Assembly: GCA_964530075.1 (NCBI GenBank)
Contig: CAZGXU010000028.1
Location: forward strand, 1-27,488
Direction: 5' to 3'
Source of the DNA: JANQEA01 sp964530075
GTDB taxonomy: Bacteria; Bipolaricaulota; Bipolaricaulia; UBA7950; UBA9294
Length of the DNA stretch: 27,488 bases
Under the pieces are notes generated by a model that saw only the letters and a list, made by a program, of their open reading frames with translations, searched no databases and had not been told where the DNA came from. This document shows positions 8,213 through 14,815 of this stretch, in pieces; position 1 is the first letter of the stretch, and each line of letters begins with the position of its first letter. The translations under genes and the position numbers were made by a program.

Positions 8213-8515
8213 ATGGGGAGAGGATCGAAGTACCCGCGCGAGTTTCGCGAGCGAGCAGTGCGCCTGGCACGCGGCGCGGATCGACCGATCTCAGCCGTTG
8301 CTCGTGACCTGGGGATCCATCCTGAAACGCTGAGAACGTGGGTGCGGCAAGACGAGGCGGATGACGGCAGCCGTAGCGATCGGCTGGCGACGGCGGAGCG
8401 TGAGGAGTTGCGGGAGCTACGTCGGGAAGTGCGAGATCTCCGGCGCGCCAACGAGATTCTGAAAGCGGCGAGCGTGTTTTTCGCACGGGAGCTCGACCAA
8501 CCCCGTCCGAGGTGA
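8213..8515 (+). CDS. IS3-family transposase OrfA (HTH protein)
   Basis: The 100-residue protein has the OrfA layout. A helix-turn-helix region (YPREFRERAVRLAR to LGIHPETLRTWVRQ, about 7-46) binds the IS ends. A leucine-zipper-like coiled coil (REELRELRREVRDLRRANEI, about 63-82) mediates dimerisation and contact with OrfAB. The ATG at 8213 has AGGAGA at 8198-8203. A small hairpin, CCAGG/CCTGG (8174-8193), lies in the leader. The stop codon overlaps the orfB GTG as GTGA. Confidence 0.93.
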   Translation: MGRGSKYPREFRERAVRLARGADRPISAVARDLGIHPETLRTWVRQDEADDGSRSDRLATAEREELRELRREVRDLRRANEILKAASVFFARELDQPRPR

Positions 8516-9408
8516 GCGCATTCATCGATGAGCACCGCGCTCGTTTCGGGGTCGAGCCGATCTGTCGGGAGATTGAGGTATCCGCCAGTGCGTACCGGGC
8601 GAGGCGGAGACGGCGTCCGTCGGCACGGGCGACCCGCGATGCAGAGCTACTTGGGGAGATTCGCCGCGTTCACGCCGGGGCGTTCGAGATCTACGGGCAG
8701 TGGAAGACGTGGCAGCAACTCCAGCGCGAGGGGATCCATGTGGCCCGCTGCACGGTGGAGCGATTGATGCGCGAGCAGGGCATCACAGGTGTGTGCAAAG
8801 GGAAGACGCACCGTACAACAATTCCCGGCCTCGCGCCGGTGCCAGCGGACGATCTTGTCCGTCGCAACTTCACCGCAAGTCGCCCCGACGAGCTGTGGCT
8901 GGCTGACTTCACCTACATCCGCACGCAGGAAGGGTGGAGCTACCTTGCCATCGTCCTCGACGTGTACACGCGACGGATTGTCGGCTGGAAGCTGGCGAGG
9001 CACATGCGTCAGTCCCTGGTCAGCGACGCGTTTGAGATGGCGCTCGCCGGCCGCCAGGAACACGGGAATGGAGGAACGATCGCTCATTCAGACAACGGCG
9101 CCCAGTACACCTCGTACGAGTACACCAAGCGGCTTGTCGAGGCAGGGATTGTCCCCAGCCGAGGGCGCATTGGAACGGCACTCGACAACGCCATGGCGGA
9201 GAGCGTGATCTCCACGATCAAGACCGAACTGACCAAGCGGGCCACTTGGAAGACGCGGCTGCAACTGGAACTGGCTCTCGTTGTCTACATCGGCTGGTAC
9301 AACACGCATCGGCTGCATCGCGCCTTCAAGGGGCGCACGCCACTGGAAGTCCTCGAGCAGTACAATCAGCAGCAGACGGCTGCCCGGGCAACCGTGGCAT
9401 CCACGTAA
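8512..9408 (+). CDS. IS3-family transposase OrfB (DDE integrase-type)
   Basis: The 298-residue protein has an N-terminal HTH_21-like region and a retroviral-integrase-type core. The DDE triad is visible: Asp in LWLADFTYIRT, Asp in AHSDNGAQYTS, and Glu in DNAMAESVISTIKTE. The C-terminus has the usual YIGWYNTHRLHRAFKGRTPLE. It begins with GTG at 8512 in the -1 frame relative to orfA, overlapping the orfA stop by 4 bases. OrfB could be made by coupling at GTGA. Alternatively, a -1 slip at GTTTTTC (8476-8482) would give an OrfAB fusion, because the orfB frame is open back to that point. All catalytic residues are present, so it looks functional. Confidence 0.94.
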   Translation: MSAFIDEHRARFGVEPICREIEVSASAYRARRRRRPSARATRDAELLGEIRRVHAGAFEIYGQWKTWQQLQREGIHVARCTVERLMREQGITGVCKGKTHRTTIPGLAPVPADDLVRRNFTASRPDELWLADFTYIRTQEGWSYLAIVLDVYTRRIVGWKLARHMRQSLVSDAFEMALAGRQEHGNGGTIAHSDNGAQYTSYEYTKRLVEAGIVPSRGRIGTALDNAMAESVISTIKTELTKRATWKTRLQLELALVVYIGWYNTHRLHRAFKGRTPLEVLEQYNQQQTAARATVAST

Positions 9409-9458
9409 TTCGGCCTACGTGGAACCCGGGGCGGATCAGACTGGACCCCGCGTGATAC

Positions 9459-10040
9459 TCAATGCGCTTGTCCGAGGAAGTCCTGGACCTTTCGCAGAAC
9501 CTCCTCAAAGGACTCATCGGGATCCAGCTTGGCAGCCCACGGCCTGCCGGGATGAAGGATGTCCCACTGGGGCCTTTTCATCGCCCGTCTGCCTGCCCCA
9601 GGATCATGATTTCCGAAGCCGTCTATCACCACGTTCCATATGGGTCTGTAGTGCTCGATCAAGAAGCGCTCTGCCAGTGTGATCCAGATTGGGACAACAA
9701 CGAGGTAACGACATGTGAAATCGGCCACCTCGAGGTTCTCAGCTTGATCGATGCTCCTGGCATGCTGGTTGAGTCTCTGATAGAGCTCGCTTCGGGGTTG
9801 GCGCTGTCTAGTCCCTTTCCGAGCGCCCGAAGGCACCGCCTTTCCAACGTAGATTGGGGGAAACGGATCGATCTCAGCGAGCGGGGAGTAGGCCGAAAAA
9901 CCTCCGCGGTAGTAAATCGCGTATACGCCAGCTCCCTCGAAGGTTTCATCGAGTGGAAGTGGCACTTCCGAACTGCTCAAGAGTGCCGCGACAACACTTC
10001 GCGCGAGGTTCTCATAGTCCAGTGGATCGAAAGCCTCCAT
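9459..10040 (-). CDS. Eco29kI-family GIY-YIG restriction endonuclease (R-M system 1)
   Basis: The 193-residue protein shows a complete GIY-YIG active site in the Eco29kI layout. GVYAIYY (38-44) and IYVGKAVP (63-70) give the GIY and YIG strands. LYQRLNQHARSI contains Arg89 and His93. AERFLIEHYRPIWN contains the metal-binding Glu124 and Asn136, twelve residues apart as in the family. Eco29kI and relatives are small type II enzymes that cut at CCGCGG; whether this one shares that specificity cannot be read here. The ATG at 10038-10040 follows a G-rich site (GGGGGCG) and a strong promoter. The convergent HTH-methyltransferase is the likely cognate modifier. Without the IS, the two stop codons would be only about 30 bases apart. 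Confidence 0.88.
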   Translation of the reverse strand: MEAFDPLDYENLARSVVAALLSSSEVPLPLDETFEGAGVYAIYYRGGFSAYSPLAEIDPFPPIYVGKAVPSGARKGTRQRQPRSELYQRLNQHARSIDQAENLEVADFTCRYLVVVPIWITLAERFLIEHYRPIWNVVIDGFGNHDPGAGRRAMKRPQWDILHPGRPWAAKLDPDESFEEVLRKVQDFLGQAH

Positions 10041-10068
10041 AGCGCCCCCACATTGTCTGGTTTGGGAT

Positions 10069-10097
10069 AGTATCTGAGGTTGCTTCTAGAGTGTCAA
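10069..10097 (-). promoter_or_regulatory. Promoter of the Eco29kI-like nuclease gene
   Basis: On the minus strand a perfect TTGACA (10092-10097) is followed after 17 bases by GATACT (10069-10074). The -10 lies within GATAGTATC on the plus strand, a small palindrome. TATCTG here resembles the TATCTC half-site in the methyltransferase promoter, a weak hint of shared control by the HTH domain. Confidence 0.55.
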
Positions 10098-10124
10098 TCC
10101 ACAGGGTGTTGCGCAGGGCATGAG

Positions 10125-10310
10125 TGAACCGCCCCGGCTTTTCCGGAGGCCCTGTTACTTGAGTCCGGCCACCATCACCGGAGCCTCCTGGTTCTCGTAG
10201 TGTAGCTTTTCGAACTCGGTGGGGGGAATGTCCCCGATCGGCTCCAGAAGCCGCCGGTTGTTGAACCAATCCACCCACTTGAGCGTCTCGAGCTCTACGA
10301 AAATGCTCGG
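10125..10310 (-). pseudogene. Remnant of a second IS3-family element (3' end of orfB plus terminal repeat)
   Basis: On the minus strand the frame ending at 10155 reads FVELETLKWVDWFNNRRLLE then PIGDIPPTEFEKLHYENQEA. This is the well-known C-terminus of IS3-family OrfB (usually YATLEWVDWFNNRRLLEPIG). The rest of the transposase is missing; upstream residues no longer match. TGAACCGCCCCGG at 10125-10137 resembles the inverted repeat of the intact IS and probably marks the element's end. The transposase sequence differs from the intact copy, so this is an older, different IS3 insertion. It lies between the two R-M modules. The left boundary is approximate. Confidence 0.8.
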
Positions 10311-10393
10311 GGTCAGGCCTTTACTTTTGAATCGTGTTCGCTGGCGCATTCGGTTGCCTGATCGAGGCTGAAGGTCTGGCTTTGAGCTTCCTC

Positions 10394-11166
10394 TCACGCA
10401 TGCCATCGAGCCTTGTACGCTCTGCAGATGGCCTCGAGCATCAGTGCGTATTCGTCATCCACATCGATCCCGAGCTTGTTCTCCCGGTCGACTCGCGGGG
10501 GATCGACGTTGTTCACGTAGACCGGGACCACTGCGACGAAGTCGTAGCCCCGTACGTGCGTGTGTCCCGGACTTCGCGTAGGCAGCTCCCGAAACCGCGC
10601 GACCGTCACCTCGGCGTCCTTCGGGCGGTTCGGGCTCACAGCGTACTCGAAGTCCTTCCACAAGCGCTGGTCTCCAGTTGACAAACGCGGCAGAACCGCC
10701 CTCTCGAAGTCGTCTTCCCGAGGTTTCACGCGATCACGGACGTTGAGGACTCGCTCGGCAACCCCGACCAGGACGGTAGTGGCCATCACGGCTTCCTGGC
10801 GGACTCGGTACACGGCATCGAGTGTCTCACTCAGATCGTCAAAGCGAGACGTACGATTGCGGTGAGCAGTCATCACCGACTTGTTCTCGACACCGATCCG
10901 CAGGCCTTCGATCGCTGGTCCGCCCGTCTTGGGGTCGGGCTCCCCGACGAACAGGTCAAGACGCCTGCCACGCCCCCCTGGCGCGCTGATGTTCAGCCAA
11001 TGCTTGATCACTCCATCGTCATAGTCCCGCTTCAGCGGATCGCAGCTTCGGAGTAGGTCTTGAAAGACTCCCTCACTGACATGTCGGAGTGCACAGGCTG
11101 ACGATGATTGTGATAGCCGACCTGTCGTATCGTCTTCATTACCTGATCGAAGGGTGTCGTGCTCAT
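10394..11166 (-). pseudogene. Frameshifted probable PD-(D/E)XK restriction endonuclease (R-M system 2)
   Basis: The gene begins with ATG at 11164-11166, overlapping the methyltransferase stop as ATGA. The first frame encodes 44 residues (MSTTPFDQVMKTIRQVGYHN to SYSEAAIR-type end) and stops at TGA 11032-11034. The coding then continues in the -1 frame (KRDYDDGVIKHWLNISAPGG and on) to the stop at 10394-10396. A GTG at 11009-11011 could start the second part (205 residues), but it lacks upstream context. RRLDLFVG, a spacer of about 20 residues, then RIGVENKSV gives Asp...Glu-x-Lys, the PD-(D/E)XK nuclease pattern, and position after a methyltransferase fits a type II enzyme. The shift falls in a small hairpin, CCGCT GA AGCGG. 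It may be a real inactivating indel or an assembly error. I do not recognise a named family. Confidence 0.7.
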
Positions 11167-12587
11167 CCCACTCCTGTCAAGACCGCTTGAGAGGACGCAT
11201 ACGCTGCGGGTTGAGGTTCACGGAGCAATCGGATGGTTGCCCCCTGCACCTCTCGATCGAACTCCGGCGGTAGAGGCAGCTCCCTGAGCACACGGCTTTG
11301 AAGACGGATGAAGCCGTTCGCCGCCCGCTGGCAATTGTGAGCGAGCCACTCCCGAGCGGTGTCGCTGCTCAAGTACCTCATGAGCCGGAGTACATCCACT
11401 CCGGGCTTAGGAATCGCGTAGTAAACCGTGTGGCGTGGTACTACCGAACCCACCTCGTCAAGCCAGAACCGCGGAGACGGCGTGATGTCCTTGCAGAGGA
11501 TCTTCGGGGTGAGGATCTCCGCCAACGGGGGAGTCTCGTGAAATGCATACCAAGGCTTCCGTTTGACGCATGTGCGTTTCAGCAGACGCGTTTGGACATC
11601 CGGTCGGCGGAGGTATTCGGCGAACTCGCCCAGATCCTCCAGGGGGCGGAGTCGCCCCGCGGGATCATACGGAACCATGATCGAATCGGTGGTTCGGATT
11701 TCCTCTTCCATGCCCGATAGCTGGCGGCCCGAGATCGTGGGATACGCGAACGGCAGCATCTGTTGTCCCAGGGAAGCGGTCCGCTGCACGAACACGCCGT
11801 CGGCTCCGGTAGCCACGCCGGCACTGATGCGTTGACAGATCTCGCCCAGTGTTGGCCGATTGAAGTCCCGTTTCGCACCGCCGTTCATCTGCGGCAGCAG
11901 CGACGCACCGTTCGAAGCGAAGCGAATCCGGCTTCTGGCACCTTTGCGGTCCTGGAAGATCGTCGGCGCGCGGCCGACTGCCTTCACGACGGTCGTGACG
12001 GCCGGATACGTTACCAGGCCGGCGAATGCATCTTCGGCAATCAGCTCGACCTCTTTCACGAACACAGATGCTAGAGCCTTCCGCAGTTCCCTGGCCGATT
12101 CGACATAGAGGTACTTCTCGGGCGTGACGAAGACCAACGTGCCGTCCGGTTTCAACTGACGGAGGGCCTGCTCGAAGAACAGGAAGTACAGGTCGAATCG
12201 CCCTCTGGCTGCTCGAAAGCTCCGGCGGTATGTTGCCTTCTCGTCCTCCGACAGCTGGGTGATCGGCACGTACGGCGGGTTGCCGACCACAAAATCGTAC
12301 TCGCCAAGCCTGTCTTCGAGGAAGTCGCTTTCGAGGAGATGGACGTTCTCAACTCCGCTGAGCCGTTCCCGGGCGACCGAGAGCTTCGTTGGGTCGCTAT
12401 CCACCCCATCAATCCATGGCGGCGCGATCTGCCTGTGTTGGCACCAACGAATCACCCCTTCTATGAAGGCGCCGGTGCCGCAGCCAGGATCGAGAAGCCT
12501 GTCACGTGAAGATGGGGAGCGCTCCTCGAAGAGCTTCTCGACCATCAAATCGACCAGATTAGGAGGAGTAATCACGAACCCTCTCAT
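11163..12587 (-). CDS. TaqI-like N6-adenine DNA methyltransferase (R-M system 2)
   Basis: The enzyme methylates adenine N6 in a DNA recognition site. Motifs come in the gamma-class order: motif X FVITPPNLVDLMV (4-16), motif I LLDPGCGTGAF (31-41), an acidic motif II region (GVDSDPTKL), and the catalytic motif IV NPPY (103-106) within YDFVVGNPPYVPI. DGTLVFVTPEKYL follows. The C-terminal half is a probable target-recognition domain. The start is uncertain: ATG 12587 gives 474 residues, ATG 12596 gives 477, and the frame stays open to 12728. MRGFVITPPN places motif X at its usual position. No Shine-Dalgarno site is visible; a TATAAT box lies just ahead. The downstream nuclease gene overlaps by 4 bases. 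Confidence 0.9.
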   Translation of the reverse strand: MRGFVITPPNLVDLMVEKLFEERSPSSRDRLLDPGCGTGAFIEGVIRWCQHRQIAPPWIDGVDSDPTKLSVARERLSGVENVHLLESDFLEDRLGEYDFVVGNPPYVPITQLSEDEKATYRRSFRAARGRFDLYFLFFEQALRQLKPDGTLVFVTPEKYLYVESARELRKALASVFVKEVELIAEDAFAGLVTYPAVTTVVKAVGRAPTIFQDRKGARSRIRFASNGASLLPQMNGGAKRDFNRPTLGEICQRISAGVATGADGVFVQRTASLGQQMLPFAYPTISGRQLSGMEEEIRTTDSIMVPYDPAGRLRPLEDLGEFAEYLRRPDVQTRLLKRTCVKRKPWYAFHETPPLAEILTPKILCKDITPSPRFWLDEVGSVVPRHTVYYAIPKPGVDVLRLMRYLSSDTAREWLAHNCQRAANGFIRLQSRVLRELPLPPEFDREVQGATIRLLREPQPAAYASSQAVLTGVG

Positions 12588-12594
12588 AGATGCC

Positions 12595-12623
12595 ATTATA
12601 CCCGGCGGTCTTCTCTGCCTGAA
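12595..12623 (-). promoter_or_regulatory. -10 box abutting the methyltransferase start (possible leaderless promoter)
   Basis: On the minus strand a perfect TATAAT (12595-12600) ends 7 bases before the ATG at 12587. A weak -35 candidate, TTCAGG (12618-12623), lies 17 bases upstream. Transcription would begin at or next to that ATG. This supports the 12587 start and a leaderless message, a mode reported for some R-M genes. Confidence 0.4.
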
Positions 12624-12642
12624 TTGATGCCGTCCCGTGGTG

Positions 12643-12720
12643 TTCCGGGGGACATAGTGCGAAACCTCGCTCGAGGCACGGCGGGACTGAAGATAGTTAT
12701 GCCAAGTGCCGCTGGAAGCT
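12643..12720 (+). repeat. Copy 1 of an imperfect dispersed repeat (about 80 bp)
   Basis: Starting at TTCCGGGGGACATAGTGCG, this stretch aligns with 13849-13925 over about 75 bases, with roughly three quarters identical by eye and single-base gaps only. Shared blocks include GGCACG.CGGGACT and GTGCCGC.GGA. Inside, GTGCCG and CGGCAC (about 12707-12728) can pair around GGAAGCTTCC. The TTCCGGGGACA-like start resembles ends of REP/RAYT-type elements, but that link is only an impression. It lies at the right edge of the defence island. Confidence 0.6.
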
Positions 12721-12877
12721 TCCGGCACGGTCCCTGGAAAGTCATCCGGTCGATGAGTGTGCTGCAGCTAGCGTCTTCGACGCGTGATTTGCCTCCGCGT
12801 CCATCACGATCGAGCCGCGCAGAGCAATGGAGAGTGAGGGAGCGGGCAGGCGGACTTCCGAGGTCTTTCGTCTCGGC

Positions 12878-13759
12878 TCAGAGGCTCTCGAGATACGCCC
12901 TCCATCCGTCTCGGTGTTGCTCCAGCATCCGGTCGGCGTCGCGGGTCCAGCCGGCAAGCGACTCGAGGAACCCCTCCGCGGTTTCAGCCTCGATCAGGTA
13001 CGCCACGAGACTGGCGCCGACGGCGCGGCGATCGATCTCCGTTCCCTGCGGGTCCAGAGTCAGATCCTGTTGAGCGGCCCAGAGAGGCGCCTTCTCCCTC
13101 CACTCAAGCCACGGCAAGTAGGCACAGGCCGTGTAATCGCCGATTCCTCCGAGGAGAAGATCGGGTAGGCGCCGGGGCGAGATCCCATGCTGCTCACACC
13201 ACAGGTACGCGATCCAGCGACCCAGGCTATGCAAGAGCAGGTAGTCGAACTCGACGATCGGTAGGATGACGACGGTCGGGCCTGTGTCGTCGTTCCACCC
13301 ACGGAGTCCGAAGAGCGGACCGACCTCCGGCACGAAGGAGACGATGGATCCGCCGGTGAAATCGACGATCGGGTCCGGGGTCTCTGTGACAACGAGAAGG
13401 AACGGCGCCACTTCCTTTCCTCGCCACTCGATCGGATAGACGTCGACCGGGTCCGCCGCGCTCTCGGATCCGGAAAGCCTCGCGATGGCCGCCTCCGCCG
13501 ACGTGTCGACGATGGACGGCGGTGCGAATCCCCACAAGTCGAAGGCTTCGGCGATCGATGTCTCGATGGTCTCCGTCGGGTTCTCATGCTGATCCGCTGT
13601 GTCGCCGACCCATCCGACTGCACCGACGCTCAGCCCGTTCCAGTGCGAGATCGGGAACCCATCATCGTAGAGGCGGTCGACGATGCCCGGTCCGCCACGG
13701 ATGAACGCGAAGACCACGATTCCCGCGATGACAAGGGCCGCCGCCGTGAGGATGCGCAC
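12878..13759 (-). CDS. Membrane-anchored protein resembling an inactive gluzincin peptidase
   Basis: The 293-residue protein starts with GTG at 13757-13759, preceded by GGAGGT at 13765-13770. Residues 1-20 (MRILTAAALVIAGIVVFAFI) form one transmembrane segment or uncleaved signal, so the body is probably outside the membrane. The central part has the layout of a metallopeptidase of clan MA: a strand, then EFDYLLLHSLGRWIAYLW where HExxH would sit, and about 20 residues later LPDLLLGGIGDYTACAYL where WLxEGxAxY would sit. The second His and the Glu ligands are missing, so catalysis is unlikely. That fold assignment is inference; otherwise the protein is unknown. It is flanked on both sides by copies of an 80-bp repeat and lies alone on its strand. 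Confidence 0.7.
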   Translation of the reverse strand: MRILTAAALVIAGIVVFAFIRGGPGIVDRLYDDGFPISHWNGLSVGAVGWVGDTADQHENPTETIETSIAEAFDLWGFAPPSIVDTSAEAAIARLSGSESAADPVDVYPIEWRGKEVAPFLLVVTETPDPIVDFTGGSIVSFVPEVGPLFGLRGWNDDTGPTVVILPIVEFDYLLLHSLGRWIAYLWCEQHGISPRRLPDLLLGGIGDYTACAYLPWLEWREKAPLWAAQQDLTLDPQGTEIDRRAVGASLVAYLIEAETAEGFLESLAGWTRDADRMLEQHRDGWRAYLESL

Positions 13760-13848
13760 GATCTACCTCCACAAGCCTGAGCGAATACGAGGCAGCTCCC
13801 CTCCTTGGGTTGCATCCTATCATCTGCAGCATGCCTGTTCAATGCGAA

Positions 13849-13925
13849 ATTCCGGGACACAGTACGAAAACCCGCCTACGGCACGACGGGACTGGAGCCA
13901 GCTACGCCGCGTGCCGCAGGAGGGT
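13849..13925 (+). repeat. Copy 2 of the imperfect dispersed repeat
   Basis: Begins TTCCGGGACACAGTACG and runs in the same orientation as copy 1 at 12643. GGCACG and CGTGCC (about 13880-13915) can form a stem. The rest of 13760-13960, between the upstream gene's start and the csp promoter, shows nothing else that I recognise. Confidence 0.6.
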
Positions 13926-13962
13926 TGCGTCATGCCGCTTCTGGGCCCCATCGCGCGTGTCC

Positions 13963-13991
13963 TTGCTATTCGACGTCCCGCTCGATACACT
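13963..13991 (+). promoter_or_regulatory. Putative promoter of the cold-shock gene
   Basis: TTGCTA (13963-13968) and TACACT (13986-13991) are spaced by 17 bases, each 4 of 6 consensus. The transcript would have a 5' leader of about 105 bases, in line with the long thermoregulated leaders of csp genes. Confidence 0.4.
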
Positions 13992-14104
13992 GCCACTGTT
14001 GCTTGGTAGTTGTACAGCCGTTTTCAAGGAAGTCCTGTCTAATCCAGAACTCCTCGAGATCGTTCTGTCTGACTAAGATTCCCGGCATAGAGGAGGTTCT
14101 ACCA

Positions 14105-14317
14105 ATGTCCGATCGCATGACAGGTACAGTCAAGTGGTTCAACGACGCCAAGGGCTTCGGCTTCATCGAACGCGAAGGTGGCGAAGACGTCTTCGTGCAC
14201 TTCAGCTCGATTCGTGGTGACGGCTTCAAGTCGCTGCAGGATGGCCAGCAGGTCGAGTTCACGATGGGTCAGGGCCAGAAGGGCCCCCAGGCTCTCGATG
14301 TCGCTGCGGTGATCTAG
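14105..14317 (+). CDS. csp: Cold-shock protein, CspA family
   Basis: This 70-residue single-domain OB-fold protein binds single-stranded RNA or DNA and acts as an RNA chaperone. The CSD hallmarks are intact: GTVKWFNDAKGFGFIE (about 7-22, containing RNP1 KGFGFI) and DVFVHFSSI (RNP2 VFVHF, about 30-34). AGGAGG at 14091-14096 lies 8 bases before the ATG. The gene is monocistronic: its own promoter and long leader precede it and a strong terminator follows. Which Csp paralogue it is, and whether it is cold-induced, cannot be told. Confidence 0.97.
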   Translation: MSDRMTGTVKWFNDAKGFGFIEREGGEDVFVHFSSIRGDGFKSLQDGQQVEFTMGQGQKGPQALDVAAVI

Positions 14318-14340
14318 CAGGGCGACGCACAGACCATAAT

Positions 14341-14376
14341 CCGCGGTGCACGTCCTGTGCGCCGCGGTTCTTGTTT
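14341..14376 (+). terminator. Rho-independent terminator after csp
   Basis: CCGCGGTGCAC (14341-14351) pairs with GTGCGCCGCGG (14357-14367) over 11 base pairs with one G-U, around a 5-base loop. It is followed by TTCTTGTTT. Located 23 bases after the csp stop. Confidence 0.85.
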
Positions 14377-14466
14377 CATCTGCTGATGCTGATTCAGTAT
14401 CGTGAGTCACCGGGTTTCCGCTTCGGCGGGAAGCGACGCTGTGCGAAACGGATCCGAAGGGGGCAA

Positions 14467-14664
14467 ATGACTTCCGAAGGCGGAAAGATGTACGACGTTC
14501 GCGTCTACAATCTGAAGTGCGCCGAATGCGGGAAGGCGATCGAAGAACTCCCGTTCGAGCCGCTCACCTCCACTCGCCCCGTTTACTGTCGGGAGTGCAA
14601 TCAGCGGCGAAAGCCGGAGAAGAAGAGGCCCTACAGGGGGAAGCCCCGGAAACGCCGGCGCTAG
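14467..14664 (+). CDS. Small CxxC...CxxC zinc-ribbon protein
   Basis: The 65-residue protein has two CxxC knuckles, CAEC (about 18-21) and CREC (about 41-44), separated by 19 residues, with the connecting GKAIEELPFEPLTSTRPVY. This matches the small CxxC-x17-CxxC type of zinc-binding domain (ELPFxP, RPVYCREC). The C-terminus is very basic (RRKPEKKRPYRGKPRKRRR), suggesting contact with nucleic acid. Two starts are possible: ATG 14467 after GAAGGGGG, or ATG 14488 after GAAGGCGG. The first is used here. It follows csp on the same strand but beyond a terminator, so it is probably separately transcribed. The function is unknown. Confidence 0.8.
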   Translation: MTSEGGKMYDVRVYNLKCAECGKAIEELPFEPLTSTRPVYCRECNQRRKPEKKRPYRGKPRKRRR

Positions 14665-14815
14665 CCGCTGGACCGAGAGAAGTGGGATCGGAGCGCGGCT
14701 CTTCGGGTTCATGTGCCCGTCCGCGTCTCCGTCGGAATCCGGGGGACGTACGCTCTTTTTCAACCCTCGAGGACCGATGGTGCCCCGCACGCGGACCCTC
14801 GACTCCGCTTCTCGA

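Larger units (their letters stand above)
8141..9438 (+). mobile_element. Intact IS3-family insertion sequence
   Basis: The element is 1298 bp with imperfect terminal inverted repeats: left TGGACCACCCCGGGTT (from 8141), right end read inward TGATCCGCCCCGGGTT (from 9438); about 20 of the outer 26 bases match. GAC flanks both ends (8138-8140 and 9439-9441), a 3-bp target duplication usual for the family. The match continues to GACTGGACC on both sides if bases beyond the ends are counted. It carries orfA and orfB in the typical arrangement. It sits 15 bases after the methyltransferase stop and 20 bases before the nuclease stop, without breaking either gene. Confidence 0.9.

Noticed and set aside
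6440..12630. Integrase-delimited genomic island with att sites
   Set aside because: No integrase, tRNA gene or matching direct repeats at the two edges could be seen; only the composition change supports acquisition.
6551..12728. Possible CRISPR, BREX or other multi-gene defence system in the island
   Set aside because: No repeat-spacer array, no ATPase, helicase or BREX/DISARM genes; only R-M genes and IS elements are supported.
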